Of a stretch of 43,840 bases of DNA, positions 25,701-33,165 are shown piece after piece (the first letter of the stretch is position 1; each line of letters starts with the position of its first letter). The notes beneath the pieces were generated by a model, which made no database searches, was not told where the DNA came from, and saw nothing but the letters and a program-made list of their open reading frames with translations. The DNA lies in contig OMWI01000007.1 of the NCBI GenBank assembly GCA_900314715.1, positions 1 through 43,840 of the forward strand. Reading direction: 5' to 3'. The position numbers and the translations under genes were made by a program. Source of the DNA: an uncultured Prevotellaceae bacterium (lineage in GTDB: Bacteria; Bacteroidota; Bacteroidia; Bacteroidales; Bacteroidaceae).

Positions 25701-25976
25701 CAAATAGCCACAGACATGGTGCTGTATGTGAAACGTGGTTATGGCGACTCTTCCATGAACACCAATGACTTTGTTTGGAACGCCTCTATCGCTAAATCGC
25801 TATGGAAAAACAAGGTTGTGGTAAAGTTGGAGGGATTCGACATTCTCAATCAACTCTCTAATATCTATAGCACAGTTGATGCACAAGGGCGTGTGGAGAC
25901 ATGGCGCAACATGGTTCCGTCGTTCGTGATGCTTCACCTGCAATGGCATTTCTCCCGATTGCCGAAAAAGAAGTGA
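22766..25976 (+). pseudogene. Outer-membrane TonB-receptor-like protein, broken by stop and frameshift
   Basis: This is a large outer-membrane beta-barrel protein of the carboxypeptidase-regulatory plus receptor type. A signal segment (about 10-30), an STN-like domain (about 35-110) and a beta-sandwich domain lead to the plug start. There NADAFNVP is followed by TAA at 23513-23515 and then, in the same frame, GSMLDAIIKQMPGVEL. The family motif is normally EGSMLDA, so TAA replaces a GAA by one base. The frame stays open to 25078. The rest of the barrel (YNTEYFTPTMLNMVN onward) continues in another frame from about 25053 to 25976, so a one-base indel lies near 25040-25070. A repeat element is also inserted in frame at about 24698-24841. 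The intact protein would be about 1070 residues. Two disabling lesions make sequencing error less likely than real decay; stop-codon recoding is a remote alternative. Confidence 0.88.
24698..24841. repeat. C/G-rich inverted-repeat element inserted in the receptor gene
   Basis: The left end contains CCCATCCCTAACCCCCATCC. The right end (24827-24841) reads GGGGATGGGGGTGGG, its imperfect complement. Inside are two smaller dyads, CCTTCCCCT/AGGGAAGG and CCCCTCCC/GGGGAGGGG. The element keeps the frame open and encodes a Pro/Ser/Gly-rich stretch unlike the barrel strands on either side. It is about 144 bases long and resembles non-autonomous palindromic repeats. Confidence 0.75.
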
Positions 25977-26085
25977 ACTTGTCTTGTATTACATGACGAC
26001 TTGTAGAAAGTTAAGTGTCGGAACAATGGTTTTAGAAGTTAGATAAAGTTAAAGAAATCATCAATTTGAATGAAAACCTGTATGA

Positions 26086-26124
26086 AACAAGAGGTAGCAG
26101 CGAAGGCTCCCTCTTGTTTTTATT
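26086..26124 (+). terminator. Terminator after the receptor pseudogene
   Basis: AACAAGAGG (26086-26094) pairs with CCTCTTGTT (26110-26118), with an additional AGC/GCT pairing inside. The plus strand continues as TTTATTTG. It ends the sigma / anti-sigma / receptor operon. Confidence 0.8.
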
Positions 26125-26176
26125 TGCATTTTCAGAATTATTTGGCTGAAGGTATGATATTTTACGAAAATAGTGT

Positions 26177-26184
26177 TATCTTTG
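26177..26184 (+). promoter_or_regulatory. -7 box of ndk
   Basis: TATCTTTG is an exact TAnnTTTG match, about 79 bases upstream of the ndk ATG. No TTTG is found 19-21 bases further upstream. The untranslated leader would be about 70 bases. Confidence 0.5.
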
Positions 26185-26262
26185 TAGCAAATTAATGACA
26201 TGGAAAAGATTCTAAGTCAGCCTAAATGATTTACAACAATATTAACAAAAAACCGAATTATA

Positions 26263-26727
26263 ATGGAAACAACACTCGTATTACTGAAACCCAGTTGTGT
26301 ACAACGTCAACTGATTGGTGAGATCGTTAATCGTTTTGAACGTCGTGGCTTACGCATTTCAGGCATGAAGATGATGCAACTTGACGACCAAATCTTGCGT
26401 GAGCATTATGCGCATTTGGCAGATCGTCCCTTCTTTCCCACATTGGCAGACTCTATGAAGGCTTCGCCTGTGGTGGCTTTGGCAATCTCTGGCATTGATG
26501 CCGTACAGGTAGTTCGCACCATGACTGGTTCTACCAATGGTCGCGAGGCTGCTCCTGGCACCATTCGCGGTGACTATTCCATGAGCAATCAGCAGAATAT
26601 CGTTCATGCATCAGACTCCACTGCCAATGCAGCCATTGAATTGGCACGCTTCTTCCGTCCAGAAGAAATCTTCGACTATTCCAGTGGGGCGCAGAACTAT
26701 GTTTATGGTGTAGATGAATGTAAATAA
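26263..26727 (+). CDS. ndk: Nucleoside diphosphate kinase
   Basis: The enzyme transfers the terminal phosphate from ATP to nucleoside diphosphates through a phospho-histidine intermediate, balancing NTP and dNTP pools in the cytoplasm. The conserved start is METTLVLLKPSCVQRQLIGEI. RTMTGSTNGREAAPGTIRGDY lies near 85-105, and the active-site His is in NIVHASDS (H115). The length of 154 residues is standard. It is a single gene, convergent with glmS and sharing a hairpin with it. Confidence 0.97.
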   Translation: METTLVLLKPSCVQRQLIGEIVNRFERRGLRISGMKMMQLDDQILREHYAHLADRPFFPTLADSMKASPVVALAISGIDAVQVVRTMTGSTNGREAAPGTIRGDYSMSNQQNIVHASDSTANAAIELARFFRPEEIFDYSSGAQNYVYGVDECK

Positions 26728-26810
26728 TCCCAAATATATCATTAGACCGAATTTGGGGTGAATATAATGGTGAGTCGTTGTCGGACCCATTCTAATGAGG
26801 CAATGACAAT

Positions 26811-26855
26811 AAAAAAACGGCTCCAAAAAGTGATTTCTCAACTTTTTGGAGCCGT
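26811..26855 (-). terminator. Terminator of glmS, shared with ndk
   Basis: ACGGCTCCAAAAAG (26817-26830) pairs perfectly with 26842-26855 around an 11-base loop. On the minus strand the stem runs into TTTTTTT, so it is best for glmS. On the plus strand a weaker T-rich stretch follows and could serve ndk. Confidence 0.9.
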
Positions 26856-26878
26856 TGCTTTGTATTGTTTTGATGAAT

Positions 26879-28744
26879 CTATTCCACCGTAACAGATTTT
26901 GCCAAGTTGCGTGGCATATCCACGTTTAATCCCTTTTGCACGGCAATGTGGTAAGCCAATAATTGCAAAGGAATAACAGAAAGAAGTGGGGCAAATTGGG
27001 GTAACGTCTTGGGAACGGGAATGACTTCGTCGGCAATCTTCTCAATCTCCTTATCACCATCCGTGATAATGGCGATGATTTTCCCGCCACGTGCCTTGAC
27101 CTCTTCCATATTTGATATGATTTTCTGGTATCCTTTGTGGTGAGTTGCAACAAATAAAACGGGCATCTTCTCATCAACGAGAGCAATAGGACCGTGTTTC
27201 ATTTCTGCTGCGGGATAACCTTCAGCATGTATGTAGCTGATTTCTTTTAGTTTTAAGGCACCTTCAAGAGCAACGGGATAATTCCATCCTCTACCAAGAT
27301 AGAGGAAATTGGAAGCGTAAGTAAACTCACGAGCCATCCATTCAATGCGTTCATTTTGCTTCAAGGCAATCTCGATTTTTCCAGGGATATAATCCAATTC
27401 TTGAATCATTTCCGTATAATCCTGAATGTCAAGAGAACCTATTTCAATACCCAATGCCAAGCCAAGCATGTATAAACAAGTTAATTGTCCCGTAAATGCC
27501 TTAGTAGAAGCGACTCCGATTTCTGGACCAACGTGGATGTAAATGCCTGTGTCCGTTTGTCTTGCGATACTCGAACCAACGGCATTCACGATACCAAAAA
27601 TCATGGCACCCCGTTCTTTTGCCAATTCGATGGCTGCAAGGGTGTCTGCTGTTTCACCACTTTGTGAAATTGCAATGACGACATCATCGGGATAGATAAC
27701 AGGATTTCTGTAACGGAACTCGCTGGCATAGTCAACTTCCACGGGAATCCTACAGAATTGCTCTATCATCTGCTTGCCAATCAATCCAGCATGCCATGAT
27801 GTTCCACAAGCGACGATAATAAAACGACGAGCGCGAATCAATCGTTCTTTATGTGCTCGAATGGCGCTCAGAACCAAGTTGTTGTTGTGTGCGAGAATGC
27901 GTCCACGCATACAATCGCGTAAACATTGTGGCTGGTCGAAAATCTCCTTCAACATAAAGTGAGGAAATCCGCCCTTATCCAACATGTTGATATCAACATC
28001 TATTTCCTTAAGTTGTACATCCACATGCGTGGCGTCTAAGTCGAATATCTCTAATTCTTTTCCACGCTCAATGACAACAACTTGTTCGTCATCTACATAC
28101 AATACTTTTTTTGTGTATTCGGCAATAGGTGTAGCGTCACTGGCGATGTAAAATTCTTGATTGTCTTGACCAACTCCAATCACCATCGGTGAAGCTTTTC
28201 GGGCAGCAATGATTTGATTGGGATTGCGTTGGTCTATGATAACGATAGCGTAGGCTCCAAAACATTTTTTGAGAGCCAAACGAACCGCATCCACCAAATT
28301 GCAATTGTGCTTCTGCTGCATGTATTCAATGAGTTGTACCAACACTTCCGTATCGGTTTCACTCTTGAACGTAAAGCCTTTTTCTTTCAATTGGTCACGC
28401 AAGACAGCATAATTCTCGATGATTCCATTATGCACCATCGCCAAGTTGCCTGATTGAGAAAGATGAGGGTGAGCATTGGTAACAGATGGCTCGCCATGAG
28501 TAGCCCATCTCGTGTGGGCAATACCCATTGTTCCAGAGATGTCCTTGTCTTTTGCGGCATATTCCAAATCTGCAACTTTTCCTTTTGCTTTATACACATG
28601 CAATTGTGTATCTTGATTCTCTGATGAGTTGGTGAGGAGAGCTACTCCAGAACTGTCGTAACCACGGTATTCAAGACGATGTAAACCTTTGATAAGAATG
28701 TCAAAGGCTTGTTGTTTTCCTATATAACCTACTATTCCGCACAT
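26879..28744 (-). CDS. glmS: Glucosamine-fructose-6-phosphate aminotransferase (isomerising)
   Basis: The enzyme makes glucosamine-6-phosphate from fructose-6-phosphate and glutamine, the first committed step to UDP-GlcNAc for peptidoglycan, LPS and capsule. The N-terminal glutaminase domain starts MCGIVGYIGK, with Cys2 as nucleophile. Two SIS sugar-isomerase domains follow (IIVACGTSWHAGLIGKQMIEQF near 312, FLYLGRGWNYPVALEGALKLKEISY near 473). The C terminus is NLAKSVTVE. At 621 residues it is complete. It lies 30 bases downstream of the membrane dehydratase gene on the same strand, so glmS may be co-transcribed with the polysaccharide cluster and supply its amino sugar. Confidence 0.97.
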   Translation of the reverse strand: MCGIVGYIGKQQAFDILIKGLHRLEYRGYDSSGVALLTNSSENQDTQLHVYKAKGKVADLEYAAKDKDISGTMGIAHTRWATHGEPSVTNAHPHLSQSGNLAMVHNGIIENYAVLRDQLKEKGFTFKSETDTEVLVQLIEYMQQKHNCNLVDAVRLALKKCFGAYAIVIIDQRNPNQIIAARKASPMVIGVGQDNQEFYIASDATPIAEYTKKVLYVDDEQVVVIERGKELEIFDLDATHVDVQLKEIDVDINMLDKGGFPHFMLKEIFDQPQCLRDCMRGRILAHNNNLVLSAIRAHKERLIRARRFIIVACGTSWHAGLIGKQMIEQFCRIPVEVDYASEFRYRNPVIYPDDVVIAISQSGETADTLAAIELAKERGAMIFGIVNAVGSSIARQTDTGIYIHVGPEIGVASTKAFTGQLTCLYMLGLALGIEIGSLDIQDYTEMIQELDYIPGKIEIALKQNERIEWMAREFTYASNFLYLGRGWNYPVALEGALKLKEISYIHAEGYPAAEMKHGPIALVDEKMPVLFVATHHKGYQKIISNMEEVKARGGKIIAIITDGDKEIEKIADEVIPVPKTLPQFAPLLSVIPLQLLAYHIAVQKGLNVDMPRNLAKSVTVE

Positions 28745-28774
28745 AATATGAATGTTGTGTTTGTGTTTTGTTTA

Positions 28775-30712
28775 TTAATCTAATCTCTTATAAATAGAAT
28801 TATTACTCTTATATTCAGGAACGATTTGTTTCATCTTCTTCACCGTATCCATGTCGTTGTATTTCAAACTGATATTAATGAGTTCTTCTATATCCTTATT
28901 CACTTCATGATAATCATATTCCCTGACGTTGGCAATTCGAATTTTCTCATGGAAACTGGGCTTGGTGTTTTCTTCTGTGGACAAAACTTCTTCGTAAAGT
29001 TTTTCTCCAGGTCTTAACCCAGTGTATCTTATCTCAATATTCTTGGCTCTGCTCAATTGTATCATACGTTCGGCCAATTCAGCTATTTTTACAGGTTTAC
29101 CCATGTCGAAGACAAATATTTCGCCACCATTTCCCATTGTTCCTGCTTCAAGTACTAATTTACATGCCTCTGGTATGAGCATGAAGAAACGGATGATATT
29201 CGGATCGGTCACGGTAACAGGTCCGCCTTGTTGTATTTGTTTCTTGAAAAGAGGAATGACGGAACCATTAGACCCCAATACGTTACCGAAGCGAGTAGTG
29301 ACAAATTGCGTGGGATTCTTAGTTTTCTTAGATAAAAGATCTTGGTTCAATGATTGTACGTAAATCTCACAAATACGTTTGGAGCATCCCATGACATTAG
29401 TCGGGTTGACAGCCTTATCAGTGGAAATCATCACGAACTTCTTCACCTTGTATTTCACGGATAAGTCAGCCAATATCTTTGTTCCCATGATATTGTTGAT
29501 AACGCTCTCGCTGGGGTTATCTTCCATCATAGGTACATGCTTGTAGGCTGCAGCATGGAATACATACTCAGGACGGAACTTATTGAAAATATCATCCATT
29601 CGTTTTTCATTCGTAATGCTTGTGACTACCGTTTCAGCCTTGACGTATGGATATAAATTTTTCATCATAAGGCGAATGTCATGTTGTGGCGTTTCAGCTT
29701 GGTCGATAAGCATCATCTCGGCAGGATGGAAAGAGGCGATTTGTCTTACCATCTCACTACCGATAGAACCAGCTGAACCAGTAACTAGGATTCGTCTGTC
29801 AGTTAACATTTCGCCCACTTTTTTCAAATCTACATTGATTTCATCTCGTGGTAGGAGGTCTTCGATAGAAACCTCTTTCAGTGACTGCCCTTTAATAGTT
29901 GTAACACCTTTGCTATTGGTTGAATTGACGTGGTCAGCATGATGAATACCCTCAGTAGCGTAAATTTTAATCTTATATTCGGTGAGAATACTTTGAAGTT
30001 GTACATCGTTACGGAATTGAGGCATTCGTTCATTAGGAACTAAAACTGCTTCGATTCGATCGTTATCTATATGTTCTGGCAATTTATCATCAACAGCGTA
30101 AACCCGTACTCCCATGAGCCTCTTTCCTCTGTAGTCTTTTTCATGAGAAATAAAACCTTTCAAGACGAATTGTGTAGGCTTTTGGTTACGAATGTATTTA
30201 GCAATACTCATTCCTCCCTCTTTTACACCATATATATATACCCAAGTGCCATTGTTAGTACTGAATTCTACGTCAAAGATGTTCTTCACCAAAACGCGGA
30301 CCATCCACATGATTGCGGTAGCTATAACGTATGTTCCGACAATTTCAATGGAACGTAGGTGAGCAAATTGAGAAGCTGGTAAGTTGTTGATAAAGTAATG
30401 AAGTAGCCATACAATGAAACAAGCGGTTCCATTGGCGTAAGCAACTTTCATCAAATCAACGAATGATGAGTATCGAATAATGCCAGAATATGTATGGAAT
30501 ACTCTGAAGGTAATGATGCTTATCAATAAATACAATAGCATTACACAGGTAATGCTATAAAATTGCAATTGTGTTTGGGAACCTTTGTGGAATATCCAAT
30601 ATACAACAAATGCTGAACCATAAACAATGAGACAATCTATTAAGATGACACACCAATATGGTAAAGATGCTTTTTTAAAATACCAATTGATTAGTTTGCT
30701 AAAGTATTTCAT
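28775..30712 (-). CDS. Membrane-bound UDP-sugar 4,6-dehydratase (WbpM/CapD family)
   Basis: The enzyme probably converts UDP-GlcNAc to the 4-keto-6-deoxy sugar, the entry to rare amino sugars of surface polysaccharides. Four N-terminal membrane helices lie within about residues 18-145. A CoA-binding-like domain follows. The C-terminal extended SDR domain has the NAD-binding GSAGSIG (312-318), STDKAVNPTN (430-439) and M441-x3-K445. The Met in place of the usual catalytic Tyr is the hallmark of the long membrane forms such as WbpM. The length of 645 residues is normal. It lies just upstream of glmS and 21 bases downstream of a nucleotidyltransferase-family gene. Confidence 0.93.
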   Translation of the reverse strand: MKYFSKLINWYFKKASLPYWCVILIDCLIVYGSAFVVYWIFHKGSQTQLQFYSITCVMLLYLLISIITFRVFHTYSGIIRYSSFVDLMKVAYANGTACFIVWLLHYFINNLPASQFAHLRSIEIVGTYVIATAIMWMVRVLVKNIFDVEFSTNNGTWVYIYGVKEGGMSIAKYIRNQKPTQFVLKGFISHEKDYRGKRLMGVRVYAVDDKLPEHIDNDRIEAVLVPNERMPQFRNDVQLQSILTEYKIKIYATEGIHHADHVNSTNSKGVTTIKGQSLKEVSIEDLLPRDEINVDLKKVGEMLTDRRILVTGSAGSIGSEMVRQIASFHPAEMMLIDQAETPQHDIRLMMKNLYPYVKAETVVTSITNEKRMDDIFNKFRPEYVFHAAAYKHVPMMEDNPSESVINNIMGTKILADLSVKYKVKKFVMISTDKAVNPTNVMGCSKRICEIYVQSLNQDLLSKKTKNPTQFVTTRFGNVLGSNGSVIPLFKKQIQQGGPVTVTDPNIIRFFMLIPEACKLVLEAGTMGNGGEIFVFDMGKPVKIAELAERMIQLSRAKNIEIRYTGLRPGEKLYEEVLSTEENTKPSFHEKIRIANVREYDYHEVNKDIEELINISLKYNDMDTVKKMKQIVPEYKSNNSIYKRLD

Positions 30713-30733
30713 ATTTATAACTCGCTGAATGAA

Positions 30734-31855
30734 TTATATCACATTATTCAAACGTCCCCATAACCCCCATAACGTTTCTCCTGGAAAGTATGGAAATAAT
30801 TTGAAAGTTCGATATAATTTTAATATTTGACGTTCTTGGGTGTTTTTATATTGTGTTAGGTCATGCATGTTGTGTAGTGCAAAACCGTGTTCTTCCTTTT
30901 CGTTGAGTATGCTGTCTAATATAAGTTTTCCTCCCTTTTCATCTTCATTGATATAGAGATATTCTGGTTTGATTCCTAATCCTTCTCGCATGATAAACAT
31001 GATAGTCCTGGCAAATTTCAGTAATCCAGTCTTTTTTAATATGAGTTGAATATCATAATTATGAGAGGGACTGTCATGAACTGATTTCAATTGATGATAA
31101 AATTTTAATACATAAAAATAATCAATTAATTGTTTTAATGATATGCCTTCATATAAATAATGACGCATGATGTGAACTAACTGAAAAATGATATTGAAAT
31201 CAAGTGTTGGAGTTGTGAACGTTATACCATTGGGTAGTGAACTTGTATGGCGTATTTGTGTTTCTTGCTTATCCTTAAAATATTTCTGAATGTATTGATT
31301 AGCAAAAGGATTTGATAAAGTACTTGGGGTGTAGTGAACTTCGACAAGAGTATTTTTAAACACGGGGAACACAATATGCAAATTACCTTCTTCTTCGTCA
31401 GGAAACATTTTTTGTATATAGGTGGTGATAACTTTTCTCTCACCTTTTAACCATATATCAATATCCCCAGGTATTCTTAAATAAGGATCTGGATACATCA
31501 AAGCATTCCCTTGTCCTTTCAAGATGCAATTCTCAAATCCTTCTTTTCGGAAAGTATCAGAAACAAATGCAGTCTTTTTGAATAAGTCTTCATTGCATTT
31601 TCTAATATCATTCACTTCTCCCCACCATTCCATCACCTCATCATCGGTAGGTTTGTTGATAGGAATAGCAGATTGGAATAACAATTCAATACCACGCCAA
31701 TAGACACCAATCACCCCTTGTCTTGCTGCAAAATTTAATAAATCTATCCAATCGATATGACCATTGGATAGATTTATCAACCTTTCTGTTACTTTAGGTT
31801 CGTCTTGCAGACAAACCTTGAGTAATTCTAAATATGTTTGTGTCTTGATAGACAT
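30734..31855 (-). CDS. Putative nucleotidyltransferase-fold protein (NTP_transf_5-like)
   Basis: The protein matches in layout the uncharacterised nucleotidyltransferase family often found in capsule and lasso-peptide clusters. It has an N-terminal helical region (about 1-95) and a nucleotidyltransferase core, with LKGQGNALMYPDPYLRIPGDIDIWL near 113-137. The GDIDIW motif supplies the metal-binding acidic pair, and EVHYTPS lies near 170. A C-terminal helical part with LVHIMRHYLYEGISLKQLIDYFY follows. The substrate is unknown. It is 9 bases downstream of the aminotransferase gene and almost certainly in the same operon. Confidence 0.75.
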   Translation of the reverse strand: MSIKTQTYLELLKVCLQDEPKVTERLINLSNGHIDWIDLLNFAARQGVIGVYWRGIELLFQSAIPINKPTDDEVMEWWGEVNDIRKCNEDLFKKTAFVSDTFRKEGFENCILKGQGNALMYPDPYLRIPGDIDIWLKGERKVITTYIQKMFPDEEEGNLHIVFPVFKNTLVEVHYTPSTLSNPFANQYIQKYFKDKQETQIRHTSSLPNGITFTTPTLDFNIIFQLVHIMRHYLYEGISLKQLIDYFYVLKFYHQLKSVHDSPSHNYDIQLILKKTGLLKFARTIMFIMREGLGIKPEYLYINEDEKGGKLILDSILNEKEEHGFALHNMHDLTQYKNTQERQILKLYRTFKLFPYFPGETLWGLWGRLNNVI

Positions 31856-31864
31856 TCTACGTGA

Positions 31865-33142
31865 TTATTCTATCAAACTCTTGATGCTTTCAATGATATA
31901 ATTCACTTGTTCGTCTGTCACACAAGGACCACTTGGTAAACATAATCCTACTTTAAACAAACTTTCACTTACACCATTGATATATGCGGGAGCATTTTTA
32001 TAAACAGGTTGCTTATGCATGGGTTTCCACAATGGACGGCTCTCAATTCCCAAAGCGTCAAGTCCTAAACGCATGGCTTCCACATTTCTGTTGGGCTCAC
32101 AATCCGTATGGACGTTGTCGCTTGCGTGTACAACTCCAGCTGCTCCTCCAACTGCTCCTTTGATTGTTTGCGTATAGGCATTTTCTTCACCTTTCACATG
32201 TAAGTTTTCATCAAGGGTGATGGTTGACAGCCAGAAGTTGGATTCCATTCCCTCCAATTCATCGTGGAAATCAATACCCTGAACATCAGCAAATGCCTGT
32301 TTGTACATTTTTGCAATGTGACGATGATGCGCAATATGATCATGAACGATAGTCATTTGTCCTCTACCAATTCCGGCACAGACATTAGACAAGCGATAGT
32401 TGTAACCAATTTCCTCATGCTGATAATAGGGATAAGATTCACGAGCCTGTGTTGCAAAGAACATGACCCTACGCCATTTTTCTTCATTTGGACAAATCAA
32501 AGCACCACCACCTGATGTCGTAATCATTTTGTTTCCATTAAAGGACAATACGCCATATTCGCCAAATGTTCCACATACTTGTCCCTTGTACTTGGACCCC
32601 ATTCCTTCTGCTGCGTCTTCTACTACTGGTATCTTATACTTATTGGCAATAGTCATGATTTCATCGATTTTGGCTGGCATTCCATACAAATATACAGGAA
32701 CGATTGCAGCTGGCTTCTTACCTGTTTTTTCAATTCTGTCTTTGATGGCTTTCTCTAAAAGTATAGGATCCATGTTCCATGTTTCTGGTTCAGAATCAAC
32801 CAAGATTGGTTTTGCACCTAAGTATGTGATTGGGTGGGTAGATGCACAGAAAGTAAAACTCTGCACAATTACTTCATCACCTGCCTTTACCCCAACTGCA
32901 ATAAGTCCTAAATGAACTGCCGCTGTTCCCGATGACAGTGCAACAACTCGCTTGTTAATGTTCCCCTCGCCCTTTGGAGAGGGGTTAGTGGTGAGGCTTA
33001 CAAATACTTCCAAGTCCTTTTCAAAACCGTTTACATTAGGACCAAGTGGCACCACCCAGTTAGTATCAAATGCCTCTTGTATATACTTTTGCTCAAGTCC
33101 TTTTTCGCTCATGTGAGCGAGACATAAATAAATTCTGTTCAT
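31865..33142 (-). CDS. DegT/DnrJ/EryC1 sugar aminotransferase
   Basis: This PLP-dependent enzyme probably aminates a 4-keto sugar nucleotide, following the 4,6-dehydratase encoded nearby. The PLP lysine is K205 in SFNGNKMITTSGGG. Family blocks include SSGTAAVHLGL (70-80), EDAAEGMGSKYKG (175-187) and RPLWKPMHKQPVY near the C terminus. A segment of about 15 residues after VFV (about 49-63, with TTNPSPKGEG) does not fit the family. It is encoded by an inserted repeat (see the repeat feature). It lies on the surface side before the conserved KRVVALSSGTAA, so activity may survive. At 425 residues it is slightly long for the group. Confidence 0.93.
   Translation of the reverse strand: MNRIYLCLAHMSEKGLEQKYIQEAFDTNWVVPLGPNVNGFEKDLEVFVSLTTNPSPKGEGNINKRVVALSSGTAAVHLGLIAVGVKAGDEVIVQSFTFCASTHPITYLGAKPILVDSEPETWNMDPILLEKAIKDRIEKTGKKPAAIVPVYLYGMPAKIDEIMTIANKYKIPVVEDAAEGMGSKYKGQVCGTFGEYGVLSFNGNKMITTSGGGALICPNEEKWRRVMFFATQARESYPYYQHEEIGYNYRLSNVCAGIGRGQMTIVHDHIAHHRHIAKMYKQAFADVQGIDFHDELEGMESNFWLSTITLDENLHVKGEENAYTQTIKGAVGGAAGVVHASDNVHTDCEPNRNVEAMRLGLDALGIESRPLWKPMHKQPVYKNAPAYINGVSESLFKVGLCLPSGPCVTDEQVNYIIESIKSLIE
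32954..32998 (-). repeat. 45-base palindromic repeat inserted in frame in the aminotransferase
   Basis: The plus strand contains CCCCTCGCCCTTTGGAGAGG followed by GG, a GC-rich dyad (CCCCTC / GAGGGG) flanked by TTAGTGGTGAGG. It is 45 bases, a multiple of three. On the coding strand it reads through as SLTTNPSPKGEGNIN without stop or frameshift. The NPSPKGEG peptide is the familiar translation of a palindromic repeat family seen in Bacteroidetes genomes. Confidence 0.75.
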
Positions 33143-33165
33143 GTGATATTAATAAATAAGTGGAT

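Noticed and set aside
32100-32200. The AVGGAAGVVHASDN segment of the aminotransferase as a second insertion
   Set aside because: I recall similar text in Bacteroides homologs of this aminotransferase, so it is probably a normal part of the family.
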